Below, piece by piece: positions 17,041 to 26,298 of a DNA stretch of 64,000 nucleotides. The stretch is from Flavobacterium sp. 5. GTDB lineage: Bacteria; Bacteroidota; Bacteroidia; Flavobacteriales; Flavobacteriaceae. Location of the stretch: contig NZ_PHUE01000001.1 in the NCBI RefSeq assembly GCF_002813295.1, positions 4,030,001 to 4,094,000 on the forward strand, in the 5' to 3' direction. The translations under genes were made by a program, and so were the position numbers. The notes under the pieces are model-generated. The model made no database searches, was not told where the DNA came from, and saw nothing but the letters and a program-made list of their open reading frames with translations. Each line of letters begins with the position of its first letter. Positions within the stretch are counted from its first letter, which is position 1.

Positions 17041-20000
17041 CTAAAACCCATACCCAATGCCAACAGCAATTCGGGCTTTGTCATCACCGCTTTTAAAATA
17101 AGTGATTCTTCCAGTAATTACATTTAGTCCATTAATCCAAATTCCTCCACCAGCAGATTGGTGCCATTTGTTTGAGTTTTCTCCGTCTAACCAAATTCTT
17201 CCATAATCAAAGCCTCCTAAAATTCCGAAAGTCATTGGTATAAGACTCTTTTTTATTCTTCCAATATTCCAACGTAAATCAGTACTTTGATAAAAAGAAG
17301 ATTTTCCCAAAAAGCGTTCATTTCTAAAACCTCTTAGATCGTAATCACCACCCAAAGTTGCTCCTTGATAAAACTCAAAATTATTATTAAACAATACTTT
17401 TGACTTTAATATAGTAGCTAATACAAGTTGACCATCAGCATCAATTTTATGGTTGAAATTTAGTTTTGTCTCTAATGTTGGAAAATTTGCTTTCGTATCA
17501 TTAACATTCATTTTCCAGCTACCAGCCAGAGAGAAACCGAATCCCATTGTTGGCAGTGAAGGTACATCGTAGTTCTCAAAACTATATTTGATTGCGCCTC
17601 CAACAAATTGCTGATTATCAAAAACGTTTGGATTTACTGCACCTGGAATATTAATATAGCGATCAGTGGTTTCTTCGACTTTTATTTTTTCAAAAAGGGT
17701 GTATAAACCTATTTCACTTCCATAACGACCTGTTTTTTTTATAGAAGGAGCAGCTCTTAGTGTTCGTAGTCTAACTCTATTATAATCTAAGCCATAGGTT
17801 TGATCGCTGTTTATTGTTTCATTTCCATATCCAAAATAATTAATAGTGAAGTTAGGACTCGTAAATTTTGATTCTATCTCGAAGTTCCATTTGCCTAAAC
17901 GTTGAGGGAAAATACCATTATAAGTAAACTCATATCCACTTGTAGCAAAAAAATAATTTGCTTTTAAAGTGTGTTTCTGACTAAACGGATGTTGATTGAA
18001 ATTGTTTACCGTGTAGCTAGTAATTGCACCTAATTTTACACCATCATCAGGGTTGTAACCTCCCCAAGGAGTAAGTGTAAAAACATTGTATTTTACTTTT
18101 TCATAATCATACAAATTGGTTTCATAGTCGTCTGTCAAAATTGCTTCGGCTTTTGAATCTAAAGTATAGCTATTGGGTTTGGATTTGAAATCATAAATTT
18201 TTAATTTCTTTCCATTTTCAACAGTATAGGAGTCATTGTTTTGTCCACCAATTAATTTTATTTTGATCCCCGATTTAGCGTTGCCTTTTACTTCGAAAAT
18301 GTCATCATCATCTAAACCATAAACCCAAATGTTTTTAGTTTCTTTAGCATTAAATTTTTTAGTGTAAAGTAACTCATCTCCCTCTTTTTTTACTCTGTAA
18401 ACGGCTATTTCAGTATTGTTCTTTGAAATATGGTTAACAATAAATTTGTCTTTTTTATCCGTTCCAACAACCAAAACGGTTCTTTGCAATACTTCATAAT
18501 ATTCTTTTGCGTAGTGTTGTAGTTTGTTTTTTCTGGTTTTTAATTTACGCTTAATATCTTCAATAGTTTCGTCTTGGACTTCTTTTGGTAAAGAGACAAA
18601 AGCATTATCAATATCCTTATCCGTTAGATGTTCTTGAATATATTTAGCTTGAGCTAACCATTCTTTTTCATCAGCAGTTTTTAAAAAAGCTATGTCTTGT
18701 GAATACGGTTCACGGTTGAGCCATTTTACATTTCTAATATCTTTTTTGAAGGTTTTTTGATGACGAAGCAAAGGACTTGTCATAATTATAACCATTAATG
18801 CTCCGTCATATTTTGTAAAAGCCTGATCACGGTCACGAGGAATGGGTTTGTATATCACTTTTCCGTTTTCTTTATATTCTCCCCAACGCCATTGATCACT
18901 ATGTCTGTCCCAATCGCCAATAAGCATATCAAATAATCGTGCTTTAATATATGCGGGTTCATCGATGGTGTATTTTTCATCTTTACGCATATTTTTCATC
19001 AGATCATCAGTACTAATAATGTCTAATGGATTTCCTAAACTCTTAGCGCCTTTCTGTTCACTAGATAGTTGTTCTTCTATTAAATACAGCTCATCTCCAA
19101 AATTAGAATTATACTTTTTTAATGTTTTTTGTTTTGGAATATAATACAAATTAGGATTGGTATGTGGTACGCCAATTTTATCAGCCATACTTCCTACTGC
19201 AAGCGGAGTGTATGGGTGAGAAGTTGTGTAAAAATCATATAAAAAATCTTCGGCATAGGTTTTTTTAAATTGATTTGAAACAAACTGATCCTTGAAAAGC
19301 ACCGATTGAAAAAACCTAGAAGTACTTTTCTTTAAAGCACGCATTGCATATTCTTTTCCTTCGGCATCTACAAGTCGTAATGAATTTGATTGATGTCCAC
19401 CGCCTTCTCTAACAGGTTTTACTCCTCCAAAAAGAGTGTCTAATGTTGCTGTTTTTGCTTCTACTGGTAAGCTATAATATTTTCGATAATGTTGTCCAAA
19501 AAGGAATTTATGTACAATGTTTTTTTGCGTCATTTCCTTAGAATAAATGGATGTTGTAGTTATTGCAGGAAATTTTGTTGGCAGATTTTTTGGAGAGATT
19601 GTATCTCTCGCTTTTATAATGATTTGTTCAAAAAGTAATTTTTCCTTATGATTTTCATTGCCATAAAAGGAAACCTTAGAATTACCATTTTTAAACAACA
19701 TTAATTCGGCATAACCATTACCTCCGTATGAAAAATCGTCTGGATTAACAGCCTTCGCGGATTCCGATTTTGAACCCGCTCCACTAATGATTTGGTGGAT
19801 ATTATTTTTGCTGATATATTGTAAATTATGATCATGACCTGATACCACAATTACATTCTTTTGATTGTGTAAAAGGGTTTTAATTCTTCTTACATAATTA
19901 TTGTATACTTTGTTTTGAATGTCTTGTGGACTAACTCCTGATGTTTTTCGAATTAAATTCATAAAAGAGCCAATAACAGGTAATGGAATTTTTTCTTCCA

Positions 20001-20775
20001 AAGGGAAAAGTTCTTTTTCTACAGAATATTGTCCTCCATGAGAGCCATTTGTCATTAATGGATGATGAATGGCAATGATTACCGTTTTGTCTTGGTTTTT
20101 GTTTAATATACTTTCTAGTTCATCAAAAAAATCTTCACGGGTTTTTATAGTACAATCGTCATTTATAGTTGGATTGTCATCCCAATCTTCTAAAAACCAT
20201 TGGCTGTCAATAGTTACTAATGTTGTGGTTGCATTAATTTTCAAGTCATCTATAGCACAATTTTTTTGAGGTAAAAATGCTTTTTTATCATCTAAATAAT
20301 TGGTTATAAATTTTGCTTGCCTTTCTAAACCTTTAATTCCACTGTACCAATCATGATTGCCAGGGATGAAAATAGTTTTCCCTTTAAAATTTTTAGACAG
20401 TTGTAGTTGATTGGTAAGTTTCGTTTTGGCTAAATCTTGTTCTTTCTTATCATCAGAATTTGGAAAACCTTTTGGATAAATATTATCGCCAAGAAATAAT
20501 AATGTACTGTTTTTGCTAGAATGTTCTAATCTGTTTTCAAGTAGGGCTAGTGTTTCCTTAGATTTATCTTCATCTGCATTTCCGGCATCACCAACTAAAT
20601 AAAAAGTATGAGCTATTGTTGATGAATCGATTTCACTTTGTTCGACTGGTTTTGTTGCTTCTTTTCCATATTGAGCATGATGTGTAGCGCAGGAATTTAG
20701 AATAAACAATAAAGTTATAGTGAGAGAATATTTTTTAATTGAAGTAATAAAAGGATTATCCAAAAACAATTTCAT
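17041..20775 (-). CDS. Calcineurin-like phosphoesterase fused to an outer-membrane barrel
   Basis: 1244 aa. A lipoprotein signal (FILNSC) precedes a metallophosphoesterase domain at ~55-370. Its metal motifs are VGDAGNAD, LFLGDNIYPKG, PGNHDWYSG, IAIHHPLM and VSGHDHN. A long middle region (400-830) contains DRHSDQWRWGEY and RDRDQAFTKYDG, resembling kinase-like CotH/FAM20-type segments. The last ~390 residues are beta-barrel strands of a surface-antigen/BamA-like domain. The fusion suggests a phosphoesterase displayed at the outer membrane. Substrate unknown. Its start lies only 26 bp from the divergent HD gene. Confidence 0.8.
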   Translation of the reverse strand: MKLFLDNPFITSIKKYSLTITLLFILNSCATHHAQYGKEATKPVEQSEIDSSTIAHTFYLVGDAGNADEDKSKETLALLENRLEHSSKNSTLLFLGDNIYPKGFPNSDDKKEQDLAKTKLTNQLQLSKNFKGKTIFIPGNHDWYSGIKGLERQAKFITNYLDDKKAFLPQKNCAIDDLKINATTTLVTIDSQWFLEDWDDNPTINDDCTIKTREDFFDELESILNKNQDKTVIIAIHHPLMTNGSHGGQYSVEKELFPLEEKIPLPVIGSFMNLIRKTSGVSPQDIQNKVYNNYVRRIKTLLHNQKNVIVVSGHDHNLQYISKNNIHQIISGAGSKSESAKAVNPDDFSYGGNGYAELMLFKNGNSKVSFYGNENHKEKLLFEQIIIKARDTISPKNLPTKFPAITTTSIYSKEMTQKNIVHKFLFGQHYRKYYSLPVEAKTATLDTLFGGVKPVREGGGHQSNSLRLVDAEGKEYAMRALKKSTSRFFQSVLFKDQFVSNQFKKTYAEDFLYDFYTTSHPYTPLAVGSMADKIGVPHTNPNLYYIPKQKTLKKYNSNFGDELYLIEEQLSSEQKGAKSLGNPLDIISTDDLMKNMRKDEKYTIDEPAYIKARLFDMLIGDWDRHSDQWRWGEYKENGKVIYKPIPRDRDQAFTKYDGALMVIIMTSPLLRHQKTFKKDIRNVKWLNREPYSQDIAFLKTADEKEWLAQAKYIQEHLTDKDIDNAFVSLPKEVQDETIEDIKRKLKTRKNKLQHYAKEYYEVLQRTVLVVGTDKKDKFIVNHISKNNTEIAVYRVKKEGDELLYTKKFNAKETKNIWVYGLDDDDIFEVKGNAKSGIKIKLIGGQNNDSYTVENGKKLKIYDFKSKPNSYTLDSKAEAILTDDYETNLYDYEKVKYNVFTLTPWGGYNPDDGVKLGAITSYTVNNFNQHPFSQKHTLKANYFFATSGYEFTYNGIFPQRLGKWNFEIESKFTSPNFTINYFGYGNETINSDQTYGLDYNRVRLRTLRAAPSIKKTGRYGSEIGLYTLFEKIKVEETTDRYINIPGAVNPNVFDNQQFVGGAIKYSFENYDVPSLPTMGFGFSLAGSWKMNVNDTKANFPTLETKLNFNHKIDADGQLVLATILKSKVLFNNNFEFYQGATLGGDYDLRGFRNERFLGKSSFYQSTDLRWNIGRIKKSLIPMTFGILGGFDYGRIWLDGENSNKWHQSAGGGIWINGLNVITGRITYFKSGDDKARIAVGIGYGF

Positions 20776-20801
20776 AATTTAGTAAGATTAAAATATTCTT
20801 T

Positions 20802-21986
20802 ATGAATCTAGTACAACAATCAGAAGATTTGGTCAGTAATTTACTCAAAGATAAACTTTCTAATTTATATTCTTACCATAATTTAAATCATACTCTTAAT
20901 GTAGTTGCTGCAGTTAACAAACTTTGCATCAAGGAAAATGTTGAAGATATAGGGAAAGAAATGCTTTTGGTAGCAGCTTGGTTTCATGATGTTGGTTATA
21001 TTAACGGGGCAGAAGATCATGAAAGTGAGAGTGTAAAGATTACTGTTGATTTTTTAAAAGAAAAAGATCAATCGGATGAGTTTATAGCAGGAGTATCAAA
21101 ACTTATTATGGCTACTTCCAAATTTTATGTTCCTCAAACCCAATTGGAGAAGATAATAAAAGATGCTGATTTTGTTCATATTACAAGTTTGGAATATACT
21201 TCGACTTGTGAATTATTGCGTTTTGAGTTAAAAAACACAATGAATCTTTCTTTCGATAGTCTAGAATGGGCAAAAGAGAATCTTAATTTTTTAATGAATA
21301 AGCATCAATTTTATACGGATTATGCTTTAAAAAAATGGCAGCCTCTAAAAGAGAAAAATATAGAAATGGTTCAAAAAAAACTAAATAAGCAAGAATTGAA
21401 AAAAGCTAAAGAAATCGAAAATGAAGAAAAAAAGAAATATAAAGAAGATAAACCAGAACGTGGTATTGATACTTTATTTAGAGTTACTTTGGGCAATCAT
21501 ACGCGTTTGAGTGGTATAGCTGATAGTAAAGCGAATATTTTACTCTCGGTAAATGCTATTATTATTTCGATTGCACTTTCTACGTTGATTCCAAAATTAG
21601 ATAGCCCAAAGAATGTGCATTTGGTTTATCCGACGTTCATTATGTTGATGTTTAGTGTTATTACGATTATTTTTGCTATCCTTTCTACAAGACCAAAAGT
21701 AACCAAAGGAACTTTTACCAAACAAGATATTCATGATAGAAAAGCTAATCTGCTGTTCTTTGGTAATTTTTATAATATGTCTTTTGAAGATTACCAATGG
21801 GCAATGAACGAGATGATGAAAGACAGAGAATATCTCTATAATTCATTGATTAAAGATTTATATTTCTTAGGAATTGTACTCGAGAAAAAGTACCGATTAT
21901 TGCGAATTGCCTATAATATTTTTATGATTGGAATAGTCTTGTCAGTTATTGCTTTTGTGATAGCTTTTAAGACGATTAGTATTTAA
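20802..21986 (+). CDS. HD-domain protein with C-terminal Pycsar-type transmembrane effector domain (DUF5706)
   Basis: 394 aa. Residues ~15-150 form an HD phosphohydrolase domain with metal ligands His30 (YHNLNH), His62-Asp63 (WFHDVGY) and His73 (EDHES). A charged linker (190-220) leads to a C-terminal domain beginning GNHTRLSGIADSKANILL with two transmembrane helices, then a soluble part, then a final helix. This matches DUF5706, the membrane effector fold named for Pycsar anti-phage systems. No cyclase gene adjoins it. The HD part could hydrolyse a nucleotide signal. Role in defence is inferred from the domain. Confidence 0.75.
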   Translation: MNLVQQSEDLVSNLLKDKLSNLYSYHNLNHTLNVVAAVNKLCIKENVEDIGKEMLLVAAWFHDVGYINGAEDHESESVKITVDFLKEKDQSDEFIAGVSKLIMATSKFYVPQTQLEKIIKDADFVHITSLEYTSTCELLRFELKNTMNLSFDSLEWAKENLNFLMNKHQFYTDYALKKWQPLKEKNIEMVQKKLNKQELKKAKEIENEEKKKYKEDKPERGIDTLFRVTLGNHTRLSGIADSKANILLSVNAIIISIALSTLIPKLDSPKNVHLVYPTFIMLMFSVITIIFAILSTRPKVTKGTFTKQDIHDRKANLLFFGNFYNMSFEDYQWAMNEMMKDREYLYNSLIKDLYFLGIVLEKKYRLLRIAYNIFMIGIVLSVIAFVIAFKTISI

Positions 21987-22046
21987 TATCTCGAAGTTGG
22001 TGGTAATTTTGAAAAAAACCGGAAAAAAACTAACCTAAATAAGAAA

Positions 22047-23240
22047 ATGAAAACTTTTTTGGATCTCTCATTTTATAAAAAAAGGGAATACATTTTTCCT
22101 AATTATTTAAATCCAGTTATTGATTCAAATTTAGTTGGAATAATAACTCATTATGTAGAACTTTCGAAAAGTATTTATGGGGAAAATATTTTTGAAACTT
22201 TTCAAGAAAAAGATGATGAAACTTTACTTCAAAATCTTATTTTAAGAGATGGTGTTTTTTTTGAAAAATTTTATGCAAAACATTTGAGATTTAGAGTAAA
22301 TACTTATTTTAATTCTTATCAAAAAACTTCAGAATTAATTTTATTATGTAATGAATATTACCAAAAAGATTATAGCGAATCAACTGCAATCAAAATTATT
22401 AAAGAAGATTTCATAAAAATTTCTTTAAATAATTTGAAAAATCAAACATTATATCAAAAATTGAAGGATTCGGTTAAAACTTTTTCTGAAACAAAATGCT
22501 GTGAGATATGTGGCAATCAGTTTAAAGTAATAAATTTTCCTGATTGGCTTTACTTTGGCGTAAATGGAAATATTTCAATTTGTTATGAATGTCCATTAAA
22601 TCATAGTTCGAAAAAACACGAAATGATACCTTTAATTTATAAGTTTGTTGATGACTGTAATTTTATTCCTAATTCAGATTTTAATCCCATAAATTATAAT
22701 TTTAGTTCTCGAATACCAAAAGAAAATTGGACCAAAATTTGTAAAATAATTTTTGAATTAGGAATTGAAGCTAATAATTTATCAAGCTCAAACAAAATAA
22801 TAAATAAAAAATTTGGTTCTTGGTTCAAAGCTTTGATAGAATCTAATGTATTAGCTAACGGTACATTAAAAACTGCTAGAGGAATTAAGTGTTTAGCTAA
22901 AAGTGGCAATGAGTGTTTATCGTTAGATGAAATGTTTATTGATAATTGGTTCTTCGAAAATAATATAAAGACAGAAAAAGAACCATATTATCCAACACAT
23001 CCAATATATAACAAAAGTGGTAAACGTCGTGCTGATTGGAAAATAAACGATTATTATATTGAATATTTTGGATTAAAAGGAGAAGAGACCTATGATCTAA
23101 AAACAAAAGAAAAAATTGAATTGTCAAAAGCAATGAATCTTAAGCTAATTTCACTATATCCTTCTGACTTGAATAACTTAAACGAAAAATTCATTGAAAT
23201 AAAAGCTACCGCCGACAGCTACACAAGATTTGGGTTTTAG
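22047..23240 (+). CDS. Putative zinc-knuckle PD-(D/E)XK-like nuclease
   Basis: 397 aa, not a family I can name. Residues 150-182 contain a treble-type knuckle with Cys152/155 (CCEIC) and Cys179/182 (CYEC). The C-terminal third resembles restriction-endonuclease-like folds: YPTHPIYNKSGKRRADWKI gives the acidic residue and YYIEYFGLKG the E-x-F/Y strand, followed by LSKAMNLKLISLYPSDL. No ATPase or methylase adjoins. The last residues (ATADSYTRFGF) are encoded by repeat copy B, so the gene sits in a cassette-like setting. Very AT-rich. Probable accessory or defence gene. Confidence 0.6.
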   Translation: MKTFLDLSFYKKREYIFPNYLNPVIDSNLVGIITHYVELSKSIYGENIFETFQEKDDETLLQNLILRDGVFFEKFYAKHLRFRVNTYFNSYQKTSELILLCNEYYQKDYSESTAIKIIKEDFIKISLNNLKNQTLYQKLKDSVKTFSETKCCEICGNQFKVINFPDWLYFGVNGNISICYECPLNHSSKKHEMIPLIYKFVDDCNFIPNSDFNPINYNFSSRIPKENWTKICKIIFELGIEANNLSSSNKIINKKFGSWFKALIESNVLANGTLKTARGIKCLAKSGNECLSLDEMFIDNWFFENNIKTEKEPYYPTHPIYNKSGKRRADWKINDYYIEYFGLKGEETYDLKTKEKIELSKAMNLKLISLYPSDLNNLNEKFIEIKATADSYTRFGF

Positions 23241-23330
23241 GCTGAATTTAAAGATGGTTTTGTATTTGGAAAATTTGTGCATAATGGAAAAAACTCGTTT
23301 CTTTAATCTCAAACCTCGGATAGCACCAGG
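23206..23330 (+). repeat. Cassette-type repeat, copy B
   Basis: Matches copy A (15591-15705) in order and spacing. It overlaps the final ~11 codons of the nuclease gene, so the annotated C-terminus derives from the repeat. Confidence 0.75.
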
Positions 23331-23394
23331 ACGTTAAGCTTCGTTTTTTACCACATGGGGAGAAAAGGAGAATGATTTTGGCTAGAAATAGCTA

Positions 23395-23498
23395 GTTTTT
23401 AAACGCAAAGTACACAAAGTATTACGCAAGGTTCGCAAAGCTTTGCGCTCATTCTTAATACAAAGAATATTTTTTTTGCGTTCTTTGCGGTTAAAAAC
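23395..23498. repeat. REP-like inverted repeat rich in CGCAAAG
   Basis: GTTTTTAAACGCAAAG at the left end matches the reverse complement of the right end (GTTTTTAACCGCAAAG) at 15 of 16 positions. Inside are further CGCAAAG/CTTTGCG units. It is an extragenic palindromic element between the nuclease gene and the convergent GAF gene and may act as a bidirectional terminator. Confidence 0.7.
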
Positions 23499-23512
23499 AA
23501 TCGAATAGTACT

Positions 23513-25882
23513 TTAATTTTGTTCGTTCAACAAATCTTGGTATGTGTTGTTTGGAGTGTAATTAGTTAGATTAGTATTCATTACTTTTACCCGAATGGCT
23601 CTTAATCCAGATACGCCCTGAAGTTCTTCAACTTCAAATTGTTCGATTGTTGGCTCTAATATTTTTTTGAATTGAAGGTATTTGATGTATTTCAAATATT
23701 CGTTTTGCTCAGAATTATGAGAGTAGACAATAGTGATTTTCTCCTTTTGAGTAATTCTTTCTTTTGTTCCTTTTATCGTCGCTTTATCGATACGCTTTTT
23801 TACAACTTCATAACGTGCATTGTATGTTCCATCTACATCAAAGCGTTTTTCATCCATTCTAAAACGGATTGAAATTGGAGAACTGAATACCAAAATCAAG
23901 GAAGTTACATCGAGTTCGTACGGTAAAGTTTCTTTTAACTGATGGTGTTCCAGTTCCATTTCGCACAATGTCTGCAGCTGCCACAATCTTAAATTATTCA
24001 AAAATAGATTATCAAATGGTTTTGTGGGGGCAATAGATTCGCCAATGTAGAGGTTGTGTTCTACACCATCGGTTTTAAAACGTTCATAGTAATGTGGATA
24101 AATTAATTGGGCTTCTATTTGTTTTTGGTCCAAAATAGCAGCTAACTTTTTATTGATAATCGACATAGTATTATCGAATTTCTTTCTGGAATGATAAAAC
24201 ATTCCAGTTTTTTCGTCTAGGCTTTCAAAATAGTTTTGTTTTACAATATCATGCTCGACATCCATTGTTGTATTTTTTAGGATGGGATGAATTTCGGTTT
24301 CAATATAATTCTGAATTTGCTGTTCTGTATCTGCTTTTAATGATAAATCGAGTTCATTGTTAAACGATTGCAATTCAAATATTCGTTGTTCCAATAAAAC
24401 GAAACTTTCATTTGTTTTTTGGCTTTCAAAGAGATCTATAAGAGTGTTTAATTGATTTTTTAAATCTTCTTTTACCGTTTTATTTCGATGTTCTGAAGAG
24501 CCTTTTATATCTATTTGTCCATACAAAGGATATACTTCTTTGAATATGATTTCTTTAAAAATATAATCTTTAGTGGGTGAGTTAGATTGAAAATATTTGA
24601 GCGCTTCTCTTTTAAATTTCCAATAAACGCTGGAATGTATGGCTGTATACTCCCGTTGAATAATAGCTTCGATTTGGTTTTCTTTATCGATTTTGTAGCT
24701 CTCTAAGTTATCAACCAGATAAGGCAAAAATAAATCTAAATTGATAGCATTGATACTGTTTAGATCTTTTGGATGTGAAGAAACCAATTCGATAATTCCA
24801 AGAATAGTGTTGTCTTTAATAACAGGTGCAAAAATACAGCTTCGTATGTCTTGTTGTAATAAATGATAACCTAGTTTTTCATTTTCTGGAATTTTTGAAA
24901 ATTGTTCAACATCAGAGATTATGATATTTTTTTTCTCTTCTAAAATAGTTTTAAGACAATGACCATACATAGTGTTTTTGCAATCCATTTCCCCAATACC
25001 ACTCAAGATATAACTATGGGACAATTTATCACCATAAGGCGGAATTGTAAATTTTTCTTCTTCCTCATCGTATAAAATAAAACCAATTCTTAAATCGGGG
25101 ATTTTAAAAATGGATTTAAAAATAGATTCAAAACTGATATTTGATTGTGATTGTGCCGATTTTGCTTTTAAAAGATTACTTTTTAAATTAGATACGGCAC
25201 TTTCTCGAGTAACATCAAAAAGACTTACTATTCCAAATCCTTTTAATAACCAGCTTTCGCGGGGGAATTTTTCTTTCCAAAGATTAATATTATCATAGTT
25301 ATTCATTAACAGATTAATGTCTTCTGGCGTAATTTCAGGTGCATTTTGAATGGGAATAATTTCTACAAAATCAGCATTATACAAAATTCGATAATGAAAC
25401 ATAACGCCTTTAGCATTTGGAATATCGTAGAATAATGGTCTGTTGAAATCAAAATTCTGACCATAAAATACATTTAAAATTAAAATGCAATTCAGAATGT
25501 AAAATTGATCTTCTTCAAAATCACGTATTTCCATATCAAAAGTCATTCCTGCATTTTGAAGAATTTTTTTAAACCTTTCCGAATAATTAAAAGTTACATT
25601 TTGAAATGGAACACTAACTGCTTTAATCTCATTATGGGTTAATGGAGTAGGGAAGAGGTCTGCTAGTAAATTGTGAATGAGTTCTTCGTGTTTTTTTATA
25701 AAATTTAAATCGTCAATTCCATTTCTGAATTCAGGAAAAGCTTCAATTTCTTTTAATAAAGCTTTGGCATAATTAGAACGATAATCTACATTGGATTTAG
25801 CAATTTCCTCAAGATTTTCAATCAATTTATGGAAAGAAATTAGAGTTTTAAAAGGACTATTTGTAAATGCAGTATTATCCAT
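23513..25882 (-). CDS. Large GAF-domain protein of unknown role
   Basis: 789 aa, no signal peptide or membrane segment. A GAF domain lies at ~235-390, with the typical pattern from ILSGIGEMDCKNTMYGHCLK through ISDVEQFSKIPENEK to SCIFAPVIKDNTILGIIELV. The rest is helical and unassigned. GAF domains bind small molecules or mediate dimerisation. No output domain (HTH, kinase, cyclase) is visible, so signalling partners must be separate. It is a single gene, followed by the REP-like repeat. Confidence 0.7.
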   Translation of the reverse strand: MDNTAFTNSPFKTLISFHKLIENLEEIAKSNVDYRSNYAKALLKEIEAFPEFRNGIDDLNFIKKHEELIHNLLADLFPTPLTHNEIKAVSVPFQNVTFNYSERFKKILQNAGMTFDMEIRDFEEDQFYILNCILILNVFYGQNFDFNRPLFYDIPNAKGVMFHYRILYNADFVEIIPIQNAPEITPEDINLLMNNYDNINLWKEKFPRESWLLKGFGIVSLFDVTRESAVSNLKSNLLKAKSAQSQSNISFESIFKSIFKIPDLRIGFILYDEEEEKFTIPPYGDKLSHSYILSGIGEMDCKNTMYGHCLKTILEEKKNIIISDVEQFSKIPENEKLGYHLLQQDIRSCIFAPVIKDNTILGIIELVSSHPKDLNSINAINLDLFLPYLVDNLESYKIDKENQIEAIIQREYTAIHSSVYWKFKREALKYFQSNSPTKDYIFKEIIFKEVYPLYGQIDIKGSSEHRNKTVKEDLKNQLNTLIDLFESQKTNESFVLLEQRIFELQSFNNELDLSLKADTEQQIQNYIETEIHPILKNTTMDVEHDIVKQNYFESLDEKTGMFYHSRKKFDNTMSIINKKLAAILDQKQIEAQLIYPHYYERFKTDGVEHNLYIGESIAPTKPFDNLFLNNLRLWQLQTLCEMELEHHQLKETLPYELDVTSLILVFSSPISIRFRMDEKRFDVDGTYNARYEVVKKRIDKATIKGTKERITQKEKITIVYSHNSEQNEYLKYIKYLQFKKILEPTIEQFEVEELQGVSGLRAIRVKVMNTNLTNYTPNNTYQDLLNEQN

Positions 25883-26298
25883 AAAAAGAATTGAAGGTGG
25901 TATTTGTATTGAAAATGAATTAAATAGCTAATTTTGAGAACTATTTTTATAATTAATATCTCAAATGTGATGTTTAAAATAATTGGAGTTTAAATTTAGT
26001 TGAATTTTATTTAACAGAAGTGAAGGAAGTGAAAAATTTATTTATTAACCTGAGCGTAATTATTAAGTTATTCATTTTAGAGGGATTGTGTACTGAGACA
26101 GAATAGTAAAGCAATTCAAAGTTACATGCTTATACTTAGTGTAAATAAAATAGCACCACTAGAAAAGGTATATTTTTCAAAACATGCCTTTTCCTGTGAT
26201 GCTACAATAATATAAATTTTAAAATCTATATATTGAATGCGTTGGTGCAATCAATTATATGATATCTTAAGATAAAATGGATTTAAGTTTATAAAGAA
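25883..26298. other. Intergenic region, 416 bp
   Basis: This gap must hold the promoter of the GAF gene and the 3' end of the redox operon, both on the - strand. I see no strong hairpin, no ORF of note and no clear -33/-7 pair. Confidence 0.5.
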
